Below are positions 31,601 through 42,570 of a stretch of DNA of 64,000 bases, piece after piece (the first letter of the stretch is position 1; the number at the start of each line of letters is the position of its first letter). The translations under genes were made by a program, and so were the position numbers. Origin of the DNA: Phallusia mammillata (Eukaryota > Chordata > Ascidiacea > Phlebobranchia > Ascidiidae); the NCBI GenBank assembly GCA_003260075.1, contig QLIY01000337.1:90530-154529 (forward strand), given 5' to 3'. The notes under the pieces were generated by a model, which had not been told where the DNA came from, made no database searches, and saw only the letters and a list, made by a program, of their open reading frames with translations.

Positions 31601-32394
31601 CTTTCATTTATACAAATGTATTGAATAATTTTCGTTGTGTCTTAGCTGCAGTTTTTTGGCAGTGATTTTTAATTAGCTCATTCTCTTTTCAGAATAGGTT
31701 AGGTCTATGTTCAGATTTTTGCCCTTCTGTTAGACTTTTGCACATTCTTTCGCACTAGTTAGATTAGCCTAGCAATATTTTAACTGTTTGAGTGATAATG
31801 CATAATTTAACTACTTGAATTATTCATAGGTCAAAATTTTGTCAAAAAAAGTTTTTTAAGGTCAAAATTTGTCAATATTTTCAATTTGTAGGTCAAAATT
31901 TTTCGTTTTTTAGGTCAAAAAATAATTGCCCTAGCCATAAGTAACACTAAGAACTTTCAACCTACATCCACATGCTGAACATCCAGTCCAACATCTTTTG
32001 CATAGTCATCTAAGAAAATGACAGCAGAATCTGTAGAGAAAAAAACAAACATATGCAGTTGGTTAATAACAAGCAGTTGGTTAATAACACCGTTGTACTG
32101 TTGGTAAATATTAAGGATTTCCTTCCTAGAAACAAACAATATCCCAAAGTTGACAGATATTGTTTATGCTGTTGTTTTAGCTCCCTAAGCAGTTTGTAGG
32201 CCCAAATGTTAAAACAAAACACAGGCTTAAGCGACAATAAAGTTTTAATTGCCATTACTGAGTAAAAACAAACATAACAAACTTCCAGACAAATTTGCTT
32301 TACGTTGACCACATAACTTACCATAATCAGGATTTGGATGAACAGTCTTAATGCGAATATATTCTCTGAACTTTGAAACAGAATGTGGCTCCAT
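25673..32394 (-). CDS. Aminoacylase-1 paralogue B, probable pseudoenzyme
   Basis: Twelve exons match paralogues A and C: about 32322-32394, 31967-32031, 31186-31298, 30288-30458, 29610-29758, 28354-28430, 27915-28027, 27490-27570, 27232-27300, 26329-26403, 26182-26241 and 25673-25826. I saw no stop or frameshift. It starts [16 protein letters not shown] and ends LANVPKF. The zinc ligands are kept ([35 protein letters not shown]). Key sites differ: the invariant GG after DEEV is PS; ALDEG is ALGEG; ERSPW is ERNLW; GHGSRF in the dimerisation domain is GNGISF, so the essential His is Asn; AYNIVPAE is SENTVPGE; and TDSRF is TDSCY, losing the carboxylate-binding Arg. Hydrolytic activity is therefore unlikely (inference). 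Partial copies of exons 3 and 6 next to G runs are assembly duplicates. Confidence 0.9.
26875..27091. mobile_element. hAT-like MITE in ACY1-B intron 9
   Basis: The ends are CAGGGTCGTGCATCC and GGTTGCACACCCTG. The flanking octamers ATTTAAAA and ATCTAGAA match at 6 of 8. A truncated right end is repeated after the 12-G run at 27143. Confidence 0.7.
27646..27824. mobile_element. hAT-like MITE, CAGTGGTGGGATTCA family
   Basis: The ends are CAGTGGCGAGATTCA and TGAATCCCACCACTG. The interior (TTTTTTGTCAATCGGTTCTA, AACCGGTTCGCTGATCTC) matches the copy at 1980-2164. The flanking octamers do not match well, so the insertion is older or rearranged. Confidence 0.78.
28614..29027. mobile_element. hAT-like element, 414 bp, TTCTCAAAC family
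   Basis: The left end is CAGCAGTTCTCAAACTGGG and the right end AAAAAGTTTCCACTA. A perfect 8-bp duplication TGATAGAA lies at 28606-28613 and 29028-29035. A related longer element lies at 37509-38275; both contain GACAGTCTTCATTGCT-like sequence. The right third is repeated after the 11-G run at 29085. Confidence 0.86.
30573..30923. mobile_element. hAT-like element with ACCGAGTAC-type interior
   Basis: The ends are TAGTGAGGGGACAATACCAG and CTCATCTCATTACTA. A perfect 8-bp duplication GTGTACAC lies at 30565-30572 and 30924-30931. It shares ends and CTTCGATAC / GAGTACT motifs with 47025-47314. It lies in ACY1-B intron 3. Confidence 0.88.
31393..31933. mobile_element. hAT-like MITE, TAGGGCAATTATTTTTTGAC family, 541 bp
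   Basis: The ends are TAGGGCAAATATTTTTTGAC and GGTCAAAAAATAATTGCCCTA. A perfect 8-bp duplication GCCATAAG lies at 31385-31392 and 31934-31941. It is inverted relative to 4613-5349; the core (ACTACCAGCAAACTATTCG, TTTTTGGCAGTGATTTTTA) is recognisable in both. It lies in ACY1-B intron 2. Confidence 0.9.
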
Positions 32395-32944
32395 TTTTAA
32401 GAAATGTACAAACTATCACAAATTATCAATATAAACCTGCAATTACAATATTTACAATTATATGTCTGCAAATTATTTACATCACATGAACACTTGTTAA
32501 AATCAATTAGGAACAACAGTAATACACAAAATACATGAGTAAAAGAAAATCATGTCATGACATATGCATGAGTGGCAAAAGTACAGTTAAAAATTTTTAT
32601 TTTCTTAATTTTAAAAGAATTACAATGTTTGGTTTGTGCCAAAATTTTGTTTCTTGTACTAAACTTTTATAATGCTAAAGATCATTATTATTGCTTTATT
32701 ATTCCAACACTTAACATTTTAGCAATCACATAATATAACATTGTTAGTCCAACAGCACCCATTTTGATTGATAATTGTTTGCAAGACATTGCATTAATAG
32801 AACAGTTTCCATATCGTGTTGAAGAAAAGGGTTTAATTTCGCTGCTAATTGATAGCTGTACTGGTTTGGCACAAAAAAAAATTTTATCTGCACAACACAA
32901 AACAGATGATGGGAAATCAAATTCTTATATTGCAGTGTATCATG

Positions 32945-34486
32945 NTGTTTACAAAATGCATTGTTGTGGTGTTGTAGAGGTTGCACTACCAGCAAACTAT
33001 TCGTTTTACACCTTGTAGCCTTAGATACTTCATGTATCTTTCATTTATACAAATGTATTGAATAATTTTCGTTGTGTCTTAGCTGCAGTTTTTTGGCAGT
33101 GATTTTTAATTAGCTCATTCTCTTTTCAGAATAGGTTAGGTCTATGTTCAGATTTTTGCCCTTCTGTTAGACTTTTGCACATTCTTTCGCACTAGTTAGA
33201 TTAGCCTAGCAATATTTTAACTGTTTGAGTGATAATGCATAATTTAACTACTTGAATTATTCATAGGTCAAAATTTTGTCAAAAAAAGTTTTTTAAGGTC
33301 AAAATTTGGGGGGGGGGGGGGGGGGGGGGGGGGGGTAGTTAACTAAACTGCAAACAAAGCATTAACAAACATATGCAGTTGGTTAATAACAAGCAGTTGG
33401 TTAATAACACCATTGTACTGTTGGTAAATATTAAGGATTTCCTTCCTAGAAACAAACAATGGGGGGGGGGCCATAAGTAACACTAAGAACTTTCAACCTA
33501 CATCCACATGCTGAACATCCAGTCCAACATCTTTTGCATAGTCATCTAAGAAAATGACAGCAGAATCTGTAGAGAAAAAAACAAACATATGCAGTTGGTT
33601 AATAACAAGCAGTTGGTTAATAACACCGTTGTACTGTTGGTAAATATTAAGGATTTCCTTCCTAGAAACAAACAATATCCCAAAGTTGACAGATATTGTT
33701 TATGCTGTTGTTTTAGCTCCCTAAGCAGTTTGTAGGCCCAAATGTTAAAACAAAACACAGGCTTAAGCGACAATAAAGTTTTAATTGCCATTACTGAGTA
33801 AAAACAAACGTAACAAACGTAACAAACTTCCAGACAAATTTGCTTTATGTTGACCACATAACTTACCATAATCAGGATTTGGATGAACAGTCTTAATGTG
33901 AATATATTCTCTGAACTTTGAAACAGAATGTGGCTCCATTTTTAAGAAATGTACAAACTATCACAAATTATCAATATAAACCTGCAATTACAATATTTAC
34001 AATTATATGTCTGCAAATTATTTACATCACATGAACACTTGTTAAAATCAATTAGGAACAACAGTAATACACAAAATACATGAGTAAAAGAAAATCATGT
34101 CATGACATATGCATGAGTGGCAAAAGTACAGTTAAAAATTTTTATTTTCTTAATTTTAAAAGAATTACAATGTTTGGTTTGTGCCAAAATTTTGTTTCTT
34201 GTACTAAACTTTTATAATGCTAAAGATCATTATTATTGCTTTATTATTCCAACACTTAACATTTTAGCAATCACATAATATAACATTGTTAGTCCAACAG
34301 CACCCATTTTGATTGATAATTGTTTGCAAGACATTGCATTAATAGAACAGTTTCCATATCGTGTTGAAGAAAAGGGTTTAATTTCGCTGCTAATTGATAG
34401 CTGTACTGGTTTGGCACAAAAAAAAATTTTATCTGCACAACACAAAACAGATGATGGGAAATCAAATTCTTATATTGCAGTGTATC
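32945..34486. repeat. False duplication of the ACY1-B 5' end
   Basis: 33471-34486 repeats 31935-32944 almost base for base, including ACY1-B exon 2 (about 33503-33567) and exon 1 (about 33866-33938). Between them lie an N (32945), a copy of the MITE interior (32946-33307 repeats about 31509-31873), a 28-G run, a ~95-bp copy of intron 1 (33365-33460 repeats about 32046-32140) and a 10-G run. The first copy stops at the N; the second continues into the C-B spacer. This is best read as two overlapping contigs placed end to end. It is not an extra gene. Confidence 0.85.
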
Positions 34487-34725
34487 ATGACAAGTGTTTT
34501 TTTACGACATTTAAAAAATCGTGCTTCAAACGATTTCAAAAATGCCCATGAAACTTCAGTGGAATTAATATTGACAAAATATAACACTAAACGTAATTAA
34601 GAGCACAATGTTATGTAAATTAATCCAGATTTGTGCTAACAAATATTGAAGCATATGAATGTGATGTATACAGCATGATATGATTGTACAATTAAGACAT
34701 TTAGAATATGGCACAAAGCATTGCA
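34487..34725. other. Spacer between ACY1-C and ACY1-B
   Basis: Using the second copy of the ACY1-B start, the true distance from the ACY1-C stop to the ACY1-B ATG is only about 0.8 kb. No coding sequence or repeat was recognised in this part. Confidence 0.5.
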
Positions 34726-37700
34726 TCAGTATTCAGGGACATTTGCAAGAGCAGGAATTATCTTGCAATAAGCATCGATGCCTTCCATGAATATTTTCTC
34801 ATTCAAAAACTCATTGTGGTCATGAAGCAAGATGGGTGTGTTCCTCATGGGGCTAAAACCGATCGCTGGATATCCCGCCTTTAAAGATGATACAAAACAC
34901 TTACGTTGATGAAGATATGTGATGTTTTTAAGTCAACTGACATAAACATATACTTATTGCTGAAATCTTATTACCAATGATGCACCTAAATTTGGGTTGG
35001 CCAAAGCTTTTCAGCTGAATATGCCATTGTGTCAATGTTTCAGTTTTTCCTTGACTTTTTCATTGAGTTGAGTTGAGTTTATTTCGCTAGGTGAAAGACA
35101 ACGGTGCAGCTGCAGCAACTTTGTCATGCTTTTTAACAACAGAACGTTGCACAGCTATTTCCGGCTTGGTTAATATTTTTGTGCAATTGTGATGCTACGA
35201 TTTTGCCAGGCACAATTGCACTAAAACAATCACTAGGCCAAAAATAGCTGTACAACGTTAAAACGTTATGGATGCAATAAAGTGGCAGGCACAATTGGTG
35301 GATAATGGCTGAACGCACTGCAGATCAAGCTTTTATAATTAAAAAATACACCCTGCATATCATATTTAATAATCTGTTGGTTAAACATCATACAGCTTGA
35401 AAATATATTTTTGTGTAGTACTTGTAAACACACACCTCTCTGTATAGTTTGCTGTCAGTTCCAGCAGGAAATACCTCCAAACTGAGTTCAACACCACTAA
35501 AACAAAATTAAAGTTATCAACATTGCGAAAACACAAAAACTGACATAGCAATACACAATGCTGCACATAATCTACAGTTGGTGCCATCAAATGACTATTT
35601 CTTTTTTTAATTAAGCAACGGAAACTAATTAAGAAACATGTAAATTTGACTATCCAATAATTGCCTTACCCACTGCTAAATATTGTGCAAAAATTGTATC
35701 ACAAAACAACATATTTCCTGTTTTATATTTCACCACCCCAAAATGCATAACAGTATAAAGGAAGTTATTAGTCTCTTTCTTTACAAGCATTGTTATGTCA
35801 AAATTGCCATTTTTTTGTTTGAATAATGCCTTACTGGAATAGGAATTGTTTTACAGTTAAACTAAACAAATATTAAAGATATAACAAATTACATTTCTTC
35901 ACATGCTGTACTAAACGCATTCCACCATGGATCCGATTTGTCATGAGGGGTCAAGGTTTGGTCATCATTTTTCTGCATAAAAATTGCAGTCACACACTTT
36001 TTTACAATGAAATACATAAAAACACATAAAATTATAAAATGTGTGAATTTATCATGTGCTGAGAAAAATTCAACAACTTGATTTATTTTTAACATTTTAA
36101 ATTATCTTTTATTTTTACTTAATTTTGGTAAGTTATAGTAGCTTTTCACAAATAAGAATATTAATATTATTCTGAACTTTTTTACTTGCACAAAAAAAAA
36201 GTAACACTTCAAGTACGTCACTAAGATTTTGATTGATCTTTTATATTGATCAAGCTTTTATTTTGACATTTTGATTTTAATTTCAAACCCAAACCACTGT
36301 TTAATTTGTATGAGTAGCTGTAAAGTGCTTTTTACAAATAAAAACATTAAATTTCAATTATCTTTTTTTGTACTTGCACAAATGAGTAAGTAACACCGTC
36401 CCCAGCTTCTTTACACCATGTTGCCACTTGGTTTTCAAATTCCTAACAAAAAATATTCCGTTTAGTTTTATAAATAGTAAAACATACCAAACTAATATTC
36501 AATAAGGCATACTTTCAAGTTGATGGTGGGAGCAATCCTTATGTCAAAACCAACAGTCAAATCAGCTGGAACAATGTTGTAAGCCAAACCACCCTGCAAA
36601 GAATATGGGTTTAATTTAATATTAAAGGCACTGAAGCTGTTTAAAAAAATGTAAAACTGTCACATAACTAAGAAACTCCGAATTGAGTACCGTATTTTAC
36701 GGACCATAAGGTGCAATTTAAATCATTTTTTTCCCTCATAAATTGATCGTGCGCCCTATAAGCCGGTATGCCTAATGTATGGATCAAGTAGTGCTTTATT
36801 GCCTACACTCAAAACCAGGGGGGGGGGCCCTCATAAATTGATCGTGCGCCCTATAAGCCGGTGCGCCTAATGTATGAATCAAGTAGTGCTTTATTGCCTA
36901 CACTCAAAACCAGTACCGATACTATTATTATATAAATAAACCACCGTCTTACACAATAAACTACGGTAAAAGCAACTAGCAACTGTGATATTCACTAGGC
37001 TCATTTTTTCTTTTGCTCATTGTACTATTGTGACTTGCTTAAATTTATTACAATACAATGAACAAAATGAAATATTTTTTTTGAAAGTTATCTGACATTT
37101 AAATTTATGTGAAGAAAAAAACACAAAACAAGTTTACATGTTAGTAATTGTAAATATTACAGTCACAACAAAGATAATGGGATAGGTGTTAAAATTTTAC
37201 CTCAAGTTTTGTTAGATTGACAGTTGTTACATCCCCAAGAAGACAGGTATTGTTGGCTTCCAATCGAAGTTTTTCTTTTTCTCGAAAGTCAAGCATCTTG
37301 TTCACGATTTTCCTCTGCAAAAATATTTTATATTATATTTTATCTACTCTGCGCAAAATCCACAAACTCACCATTTTTTCTGCTGCTGTATTTTCAATAA
37401 ACCTTGAGCCATGCCCTGGATTGCCCTCACATTTTATTCTTATCCCTGTACATAACACATTATACACTTTAATATGTAGAAAAACTTACTGAGATACATT
37501 GCATTCATCAGTGGTTATAAAACTGGGGTCGATGGTCCCTTAGGGTCTGGGTTGCCATTGACACGGCCCCAGACTAAAGACAAGCAAAAACTTTGCAATT
37601 AAACGATCCTCAACATATCACATGCCATATTTTGGCTAGAAACAATTTGTTTCAGCAAATCCTTGTTCATAAAAAATACTTCTGCATTTCACGCCAGCTA

Positions 37701-40700
37701 AGGTCTAGGTTTACTTTTACTTGTAGCTCGGGTGTGCCTTGTAATTGTTGAAAACAAGACAAAATAAGAATATTTCTTAGAAAAAAGGCCAGTATATTTT
37801 TCTACCACATTGCTCTTCGAAATAAGGACAAGTCTTAGAAATAAGGACGGTATGAAAACCCTGCTTAGGGGTCAGTAACACAATTTTGTGGGGTCCGCTA
37901 CGATCTTGAAGTATTTCTACAATAGTATTTGATGTTAGATCAATACCATAAAAATCAAACTAGAATTTAGGATGGACAGTCTTCATTGCTGAACAAGCCA
38001 TTTTATTCTATCATAATTAACAAAATTGAAATTATTTGCACACAATCCTAATGTTTTATGTATTGTCTGTCATGTCACAAACTGCCTTTGGTAGATTGTT
38101 ATGTGTAATTTTGCAAAAGTAGCTGCATTGCCCTCAGGACCCTGTGGATAGTGAGAAAATCAGCTATTGTTTGTTAAGACAAAAAATTTTGTTTTACATA
38201 ACATACATTGAGCTTTATGGACAATTTTTTGAGATAATGCAAAGAGACTGTGATTTTTAAGTTTGAGAACCGCTGGCATAAATATAAACAATACATAACT
38301 TTGAACAGGGCAAGGATTAGTAGCAAACTAATCTATTAAAACTGCAACATTTAAAGTCGCTTAACGGCTAAATCTTTTGTTAGAGCAACACAGCAACTCA
38401 CAGTAGACAGGTTTGCTTAATTCCACTAGGTGGCCATGCAAATATTTTTTAAATGCAATTTGTGTGAAAAATGCTGAGGTTAGGGCTATTGGGGTTCTTC
38501 GGAGGTTTCGAAATCACAATCATAACAGTGAACTCAACCTAAAACCTAGTTCTTTGTGTCAAATTCAGTCCCTAACTCTATTCCTATCTCTGCATTTGGC
38601 AAACCTCATCTACTGTGAGTTCTTTTGTTAGTAGCTCCACTGAATCTTTTAGTACACATGAATCAGTTAATGTTTTTGGCATAACAATTTAACAAAGATA
38701 TTATTCATTTTAGCGGCAAAAATTGGCATCCAATAAAGTGCATGTGGTTTAGGATGATTTTTGCACAAGCACAGTTTTACAAACCAATTTAGGTTTTACG
38801 TAGGTAAATAGCACACTTACACCAGAGGCCTCTTTCACCGTAAAACACTGAATACTTATTTTCCGGATGAGCTAAACCCTCATCTAAGGCAAAACCAACA
38901 TTCATGTCAGCAAACTCCTTGGTTTTCACAAACGGCCTGATTCCACAGATACCACCAATCTCTTCATCTGCAAATGTGTAAATTTTAAATTAAAACCCAA
39001 TTAGTTAAGATGAACATAAAATCGTAATTGGCATCAGCCCTGAAGCGTTGATGCAAACCAGCAATCACAGCACACTCATATAAAAATCACAATCTGCCAG
39101 GACCATAAAAGGCGTAATACCAAATCAGCCGGTCACCAAGCATTCCTATATGACAAGGTGTGGCTTAGAAAAATCTAGCCTGCGGTGGGATTCATACCAA
39201 CAACAGTAGTCTTTCATGTGCTCCAATATTGGCATGCGAAGTGACTTTTATGGCATGCAAACTGATTAGGTAACTTATTTTCATGTACTTTTTAAAACAA
39301 TATGAACTATTACATTGCTGGTTTTCACTTAGTTATGGTATAAGTCTTAAGTACCATGATTCTGCGTCCTTTTTCACATCAGCCGACACCATAAACCACT
39401 ATTTTACACATAAGTGTTGGCACACCAAGTCATTGTTATATTGAATTAAAAACTAATTTGGCAATTGGTGTTTAAATTGGTGTTTTAAGGGTGCCGACCA
39501 CTATGTTTCATACATTACTGTTGAAAATGTTACCTGGCATAAAAGTAAGATGAATGTCTCTCTCAAACTGTTTTCCCTCTTTCTTTAACCTTCTAATGGC
39601 TTCCAAGTACTGAATTCCAACACATTTCATGTCTTGTGTGCCACGACCATATATGTCTCCATTTTCATCTTTGATTGCTGCAAATGCATCACATTTCCAC
39701 TGGTCCTGTCCATACAAACAATATGATAAAATTTCAAAGTCATTGCTTTGACATCACTGAGTTGAGTTTATGTTACTTGGTACAAGAAATCATAGGGACA
39801 CAATTGCACTAAAACAATCACCAATCCATTGGCAACATTAAAAACAATATTGAGCGCAAACAATGAAGGGCATAATTGGTAGATAATGGCTACATGCGCT
39901 GTAGCTACGCATCAGTGAGTGTGTGGAGGAAACGTTAGTGAAACCAGTCGAGGGGGCCCTAATAAAAATGTTTAAGCTACAATTACAGACACTTAACGGA
40001 TTTGAAGCTACAAATGATGATTTATAAGTAAGAAACCAAGGTTCCCCATTTATAAGTGCATTTGAGTTGAGTTTGCTTGGTGACAGAACACATAGCGACA
40101 CAATTATACTGAAACAACCAAGTCCAAAAACAGTAAAGGGCACAACTGGTGGATCAACACACTGCAGCTACACCGTTAGCTGAGTTCAAAGCATTATGCA
40201 CTGGGTGCTCACAAGAGAGTTAATTTGACACATTGTAAGTAGGGGGGGGGGTGACTAAACACACTGCAGCTACACCATTAGCTGAGTTCAAAGCGTTATG
40301 CACTGGGTGCTCACAAGAGAGTTAATTTGACACATTGTAAGTAAAATCTTACCATAATATGTTCCACTCACCTCATATACAGGTACAACATCAGTGTGTG
40401 AGTGCAGCAAAACTGAACACAAATTTGGATTTTTTCCTTTCCATGTCATAATGACCACTATATTTGTGTAGCCACCACCACTAACCTAGAGATTTAGAAC
40501 TTGCATATCAAATTAAGTTCATCAAAAAAATGTCCAGAATTTTATCATAATTTATTGCAAAAATACAAAAGTATTTTAACTCAACCATGGAATATTACAT
40601 GATGACATATTTTTAAAAAAAGATAACATATTTTAAAATAACTTAATTATAGAAAGTACGCTAATTTATCTTCTATCAACAAAACTGTAAACCTCCACAT

Positions 40701-40873
40701 GGTGAACTTCAAGACCAATGTCTTTGCCATATTGATCAAGAAACGCTACAGCAGAATCTTAACAAAAATGCAAAGTTAATTTTATAAAATTGTAAACATT
40801 ATTACTTCACAGCTTTGTTTAATAATTAAGCAGTACAACCCTGTTTTTAAAAAAACAAACAGTGGCAAACATT

Positions 40874-40942
<69 letters not shown>

Positions 40943-41087
40943 CACACAAATTATAATGTTACAATACAATATTAAATCACATTGTATTTCAATTGTATTT
41001 TCAAATTGATTTACCATAGTCAGGTTTTGGATGAACTGATTTAATCCTGATGTAGTCACGAAACTTGGTTACAGCAGGTGATTCCAT
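34726..41087 (-). CDS. Aminoacylase-1 paralogue C
   Basis: First of three tandem ACY1 paralogues in the direction of transcription. Twelve exons, approximately 41015-41087, 40694-40758, 40372-40485, 39536-39706, 38821-38969, 37373-37447, 37203-37317, 36514-36594, 36376-36442, 35895-35973, 35433-35498 and 34726-34879. It runs from [18 protein letters not shown] to LANVPEY-stop. Zinc and catalytic motifs are kept: [36 protein letters not shown]. The dimerisation-domain His is present (GNPGHGSRF), and so is AYNIVPAD. One key change is TDSKLYR in place of TDSRF/TDNRY: the carboxylate-binding Arg is Lys, so substrate preference may differ. Exon 4 is nearly identical between the three paralogues while other exons differ much more, a hint of gene conversion or strong constraint. 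A 66-G run lies in intron 1. Confidence 0.93.
35063..35322. repeat. Dispersed GAGTTGAGTTTA repeat
   Basis: It begins GAGTTGAGTTTATTTCGCT and contains GCACAATTGCACTAAAACAATCAC, CAATTGGTGGATAATGGCT and GCACTGCAG. Related copies lie at 39761-39950, 40062-40190 and, inverted, 8930-9130. It lies in an intron of ACY1-C. Superfamily not resolved. Confidence 0.65.
36690..36915. repeat. TATTTTACGGACCATAAGG repeat, duplicated by a G run
   Basis: The ACCGTATTTTACGGACCATAAGG start and the GCGCCCTATAAGCCGGT interior resemble a widespread short interspersed DNA element seen in many animal genomes. The stretch from CCTCATAAATTGATCGTGC onward is repeated across the 10-G run at 36818-36827. It lies in ACY1-C intron 7. 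Confidence 0.5.
37509..38275. mobile_element. hAT-like element, 767 bp, TTCTCAAAC family
   Basis: The ends are CAGTGGTTATAAAACTGGGG and GTTTGAGAACCGCTG. The flanking octamers GCATTCAT and GCATAAAT match at 6 of 8. It shares interior segments with 28614-29027. It lies in ACY1-C intron 5. Confidence 0.75.
39030..39212 (-). mobile_element. tRNA-derived SINE in ACY1-C intron 4
   Basis: On the minus strand it reads ATGAATCCCACCGCAGGCTAG, ATTTTTCTAAGCCACACC, GGAATGCTTGGTGACCGGCT, then a tail ending AACGCTTCAGGGCTGATGCC. It is the same body as 47960-48470. A fragment of the tail is also present, inverted, at 47816-47862. Confidence 0.75.
39761..40190. repeat. Two copies of the GAGTTGAGTTTA dispersed repeat
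   Basis: The copies at 39761-39950 and 40062-40190 lie in direct orientation, each with GACACAATT..ACT.AAACAA and an ACTGCAGCTACA-like end. The second copy's end is repeated after the 10-G run at 40242. They lie in ACY1-C intron 3. Confidence 0.6.
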
Positions 41088-41223
41088 AATTTAAAAAAGT
41101 AGAAATGCTATTTGCAAATACTAACACTTCGCAAAGGATAGGAAATTTTGAAAACGTACGAATTGAGGCAATGCAATACTAAATAGTTTCCTTAGTAATA
41201 TCCTGCCGCACTTGTTTTTGGTA

Positions 41224-41425
41224 CAGCTACTAGTATAAATCGTGCTGCTTGTTTGTTTACATGTTAAAGTGTGTTTTGGTAAATGCGGACGCCAGACACA
41301 ACAATGAACCCTTTCCTGTCGAGTTGTCATTTCCTCAACATCAAAAATCGTTTTGTGCAAAATTTTGTTTTCGAAAACACACTTTAACATGTAAACACAA
41401 GCAGCACGATTTATACTAGTAGCTG
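41224..41425. repeat. Long inverted repeat upstream of ACY1-C
   Basis: The arms 41224-41277 and 41374-41425 are reverse complements over about 52 bp, with one 2-bp difference. The arm starts CAGCTACTAGTATAAATCG and continues GTGCTGCTTG.. to TTAAAGTGTGTTTT. The spacer is about 96 bp. A transcript of this would fold into a hairpin. It begins 137 bp upstream of the ACY1-C ATG. It could be a foldback element. Confidence 0.85.
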
Positions 41426-42431
41426 TATTCACAATAAGAATAACCAAAGAGCACTATAAAAGTTCTTTGAAATAATGCAGCGGCGAAGCAATCTGAAACG
41501 CAATCGAGCAATTTTGTTTTGCAAATGCAGCATGCCACACTGGGGGATTTCCCGCATGACTCTGCAAAGATAGTAATTTTCAGCAACAGTGTAAATGCCG
41601 CCAAGCGGCTATATTTACGCTACTACTCAGGCAAAACATTTGGACGTAAAGTGTTTTTGTTCTTTTAACTACAGCACAATTTCAAAATGCGCAAATCTTA
41701 CAACCACATAATGATCTGTAATAAAAACATTTGAGTTAAGTTTAATTCTCTTGTTTTATTCTTATGGAAATCTCCAAACATTTTTTTAAATGCGTGTCTA
41801 TAAATTCCAAAAACGGTGGAAGAAAAGCCGGTACAAACAAACCTGAAGTGCCAAGAGAAAGCCAAACAAAACAGTTATAATTGGGATGTGGCCCTGGGGT
41901 ATAACATGCTATTGCAAGTGTTTTGTATTCGTTTGTAGTATGGTTTGAAATGCGGAGGCGATACTTGACACAAGGTTTAACTTAGCTGTAGTCCTGTTTT
42001 TCTGAATCTTGACAAAAACATTTTTTACCTGACAATAAAACAACTCAATGCGGAAACGTTTTGTTGTTTCACACAAACGTATCGGCATGTGGCTTACCGT
42101 GCCTATTTGATTGTATCATAAAGTTTTTTCCCAACCCTACATTTTATATCATGGCTTATATTTTAATATCATGCAGATATTATTTCCACTCCCCTGCTTT
42201 TAGTTTTATTTTGGGTACAAAATTCTCCTGCACATCGACTTTACACGTCAATATACGCTCTGCTGGGTAGAACTTAACGCTTGTTGACAAATAGTCGTAC
42301 TCTGTAGTAACATAAAGGAATGTGGTTAAATATTATCTAACATCACCGCATGCAGCTTACATTCTTTTGTGACACCTTAACATGCGGCTTCTAATCGGGT
42401 AAATACGGTAAGCTATACACTCGTTCTGAAA

Positions 42432-42570
42432 TTAAATCAAGTATTCTTTAACCTGATGATGAAAGCCGTAAAAAAATAAATCAAGTAGGCTATTCTTTAA
42501 CCTGATGATGAAAGCCGTAAAAAAATAAATCACGTAGGCTATTCTTTAACCTGATGATAAAAGCCGTAAA
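42432..42570. repeat. 49-bp tandem repeat, three units
   Basis: ATTCTTTAACCTGATGATGA begins at 42443, 42492 and 42541, a constant 49-bp period. Each unit continues with AAGCCGTAAA. The third unit has one change. Confidence 0.9.

Noticed and set aside
33471..33938. A fourth, truncated ACY1 gene
   Set aside because: It is nearly identical, introns included, to the start of ACY1-B and is bounded by an N and G runs. That fits an unmerged overlap better than a new gene.
42432..42570. CRISPR-like array
   Set aside because: Units are contiguous with no unique spacers, and the genome is eukaryotic.
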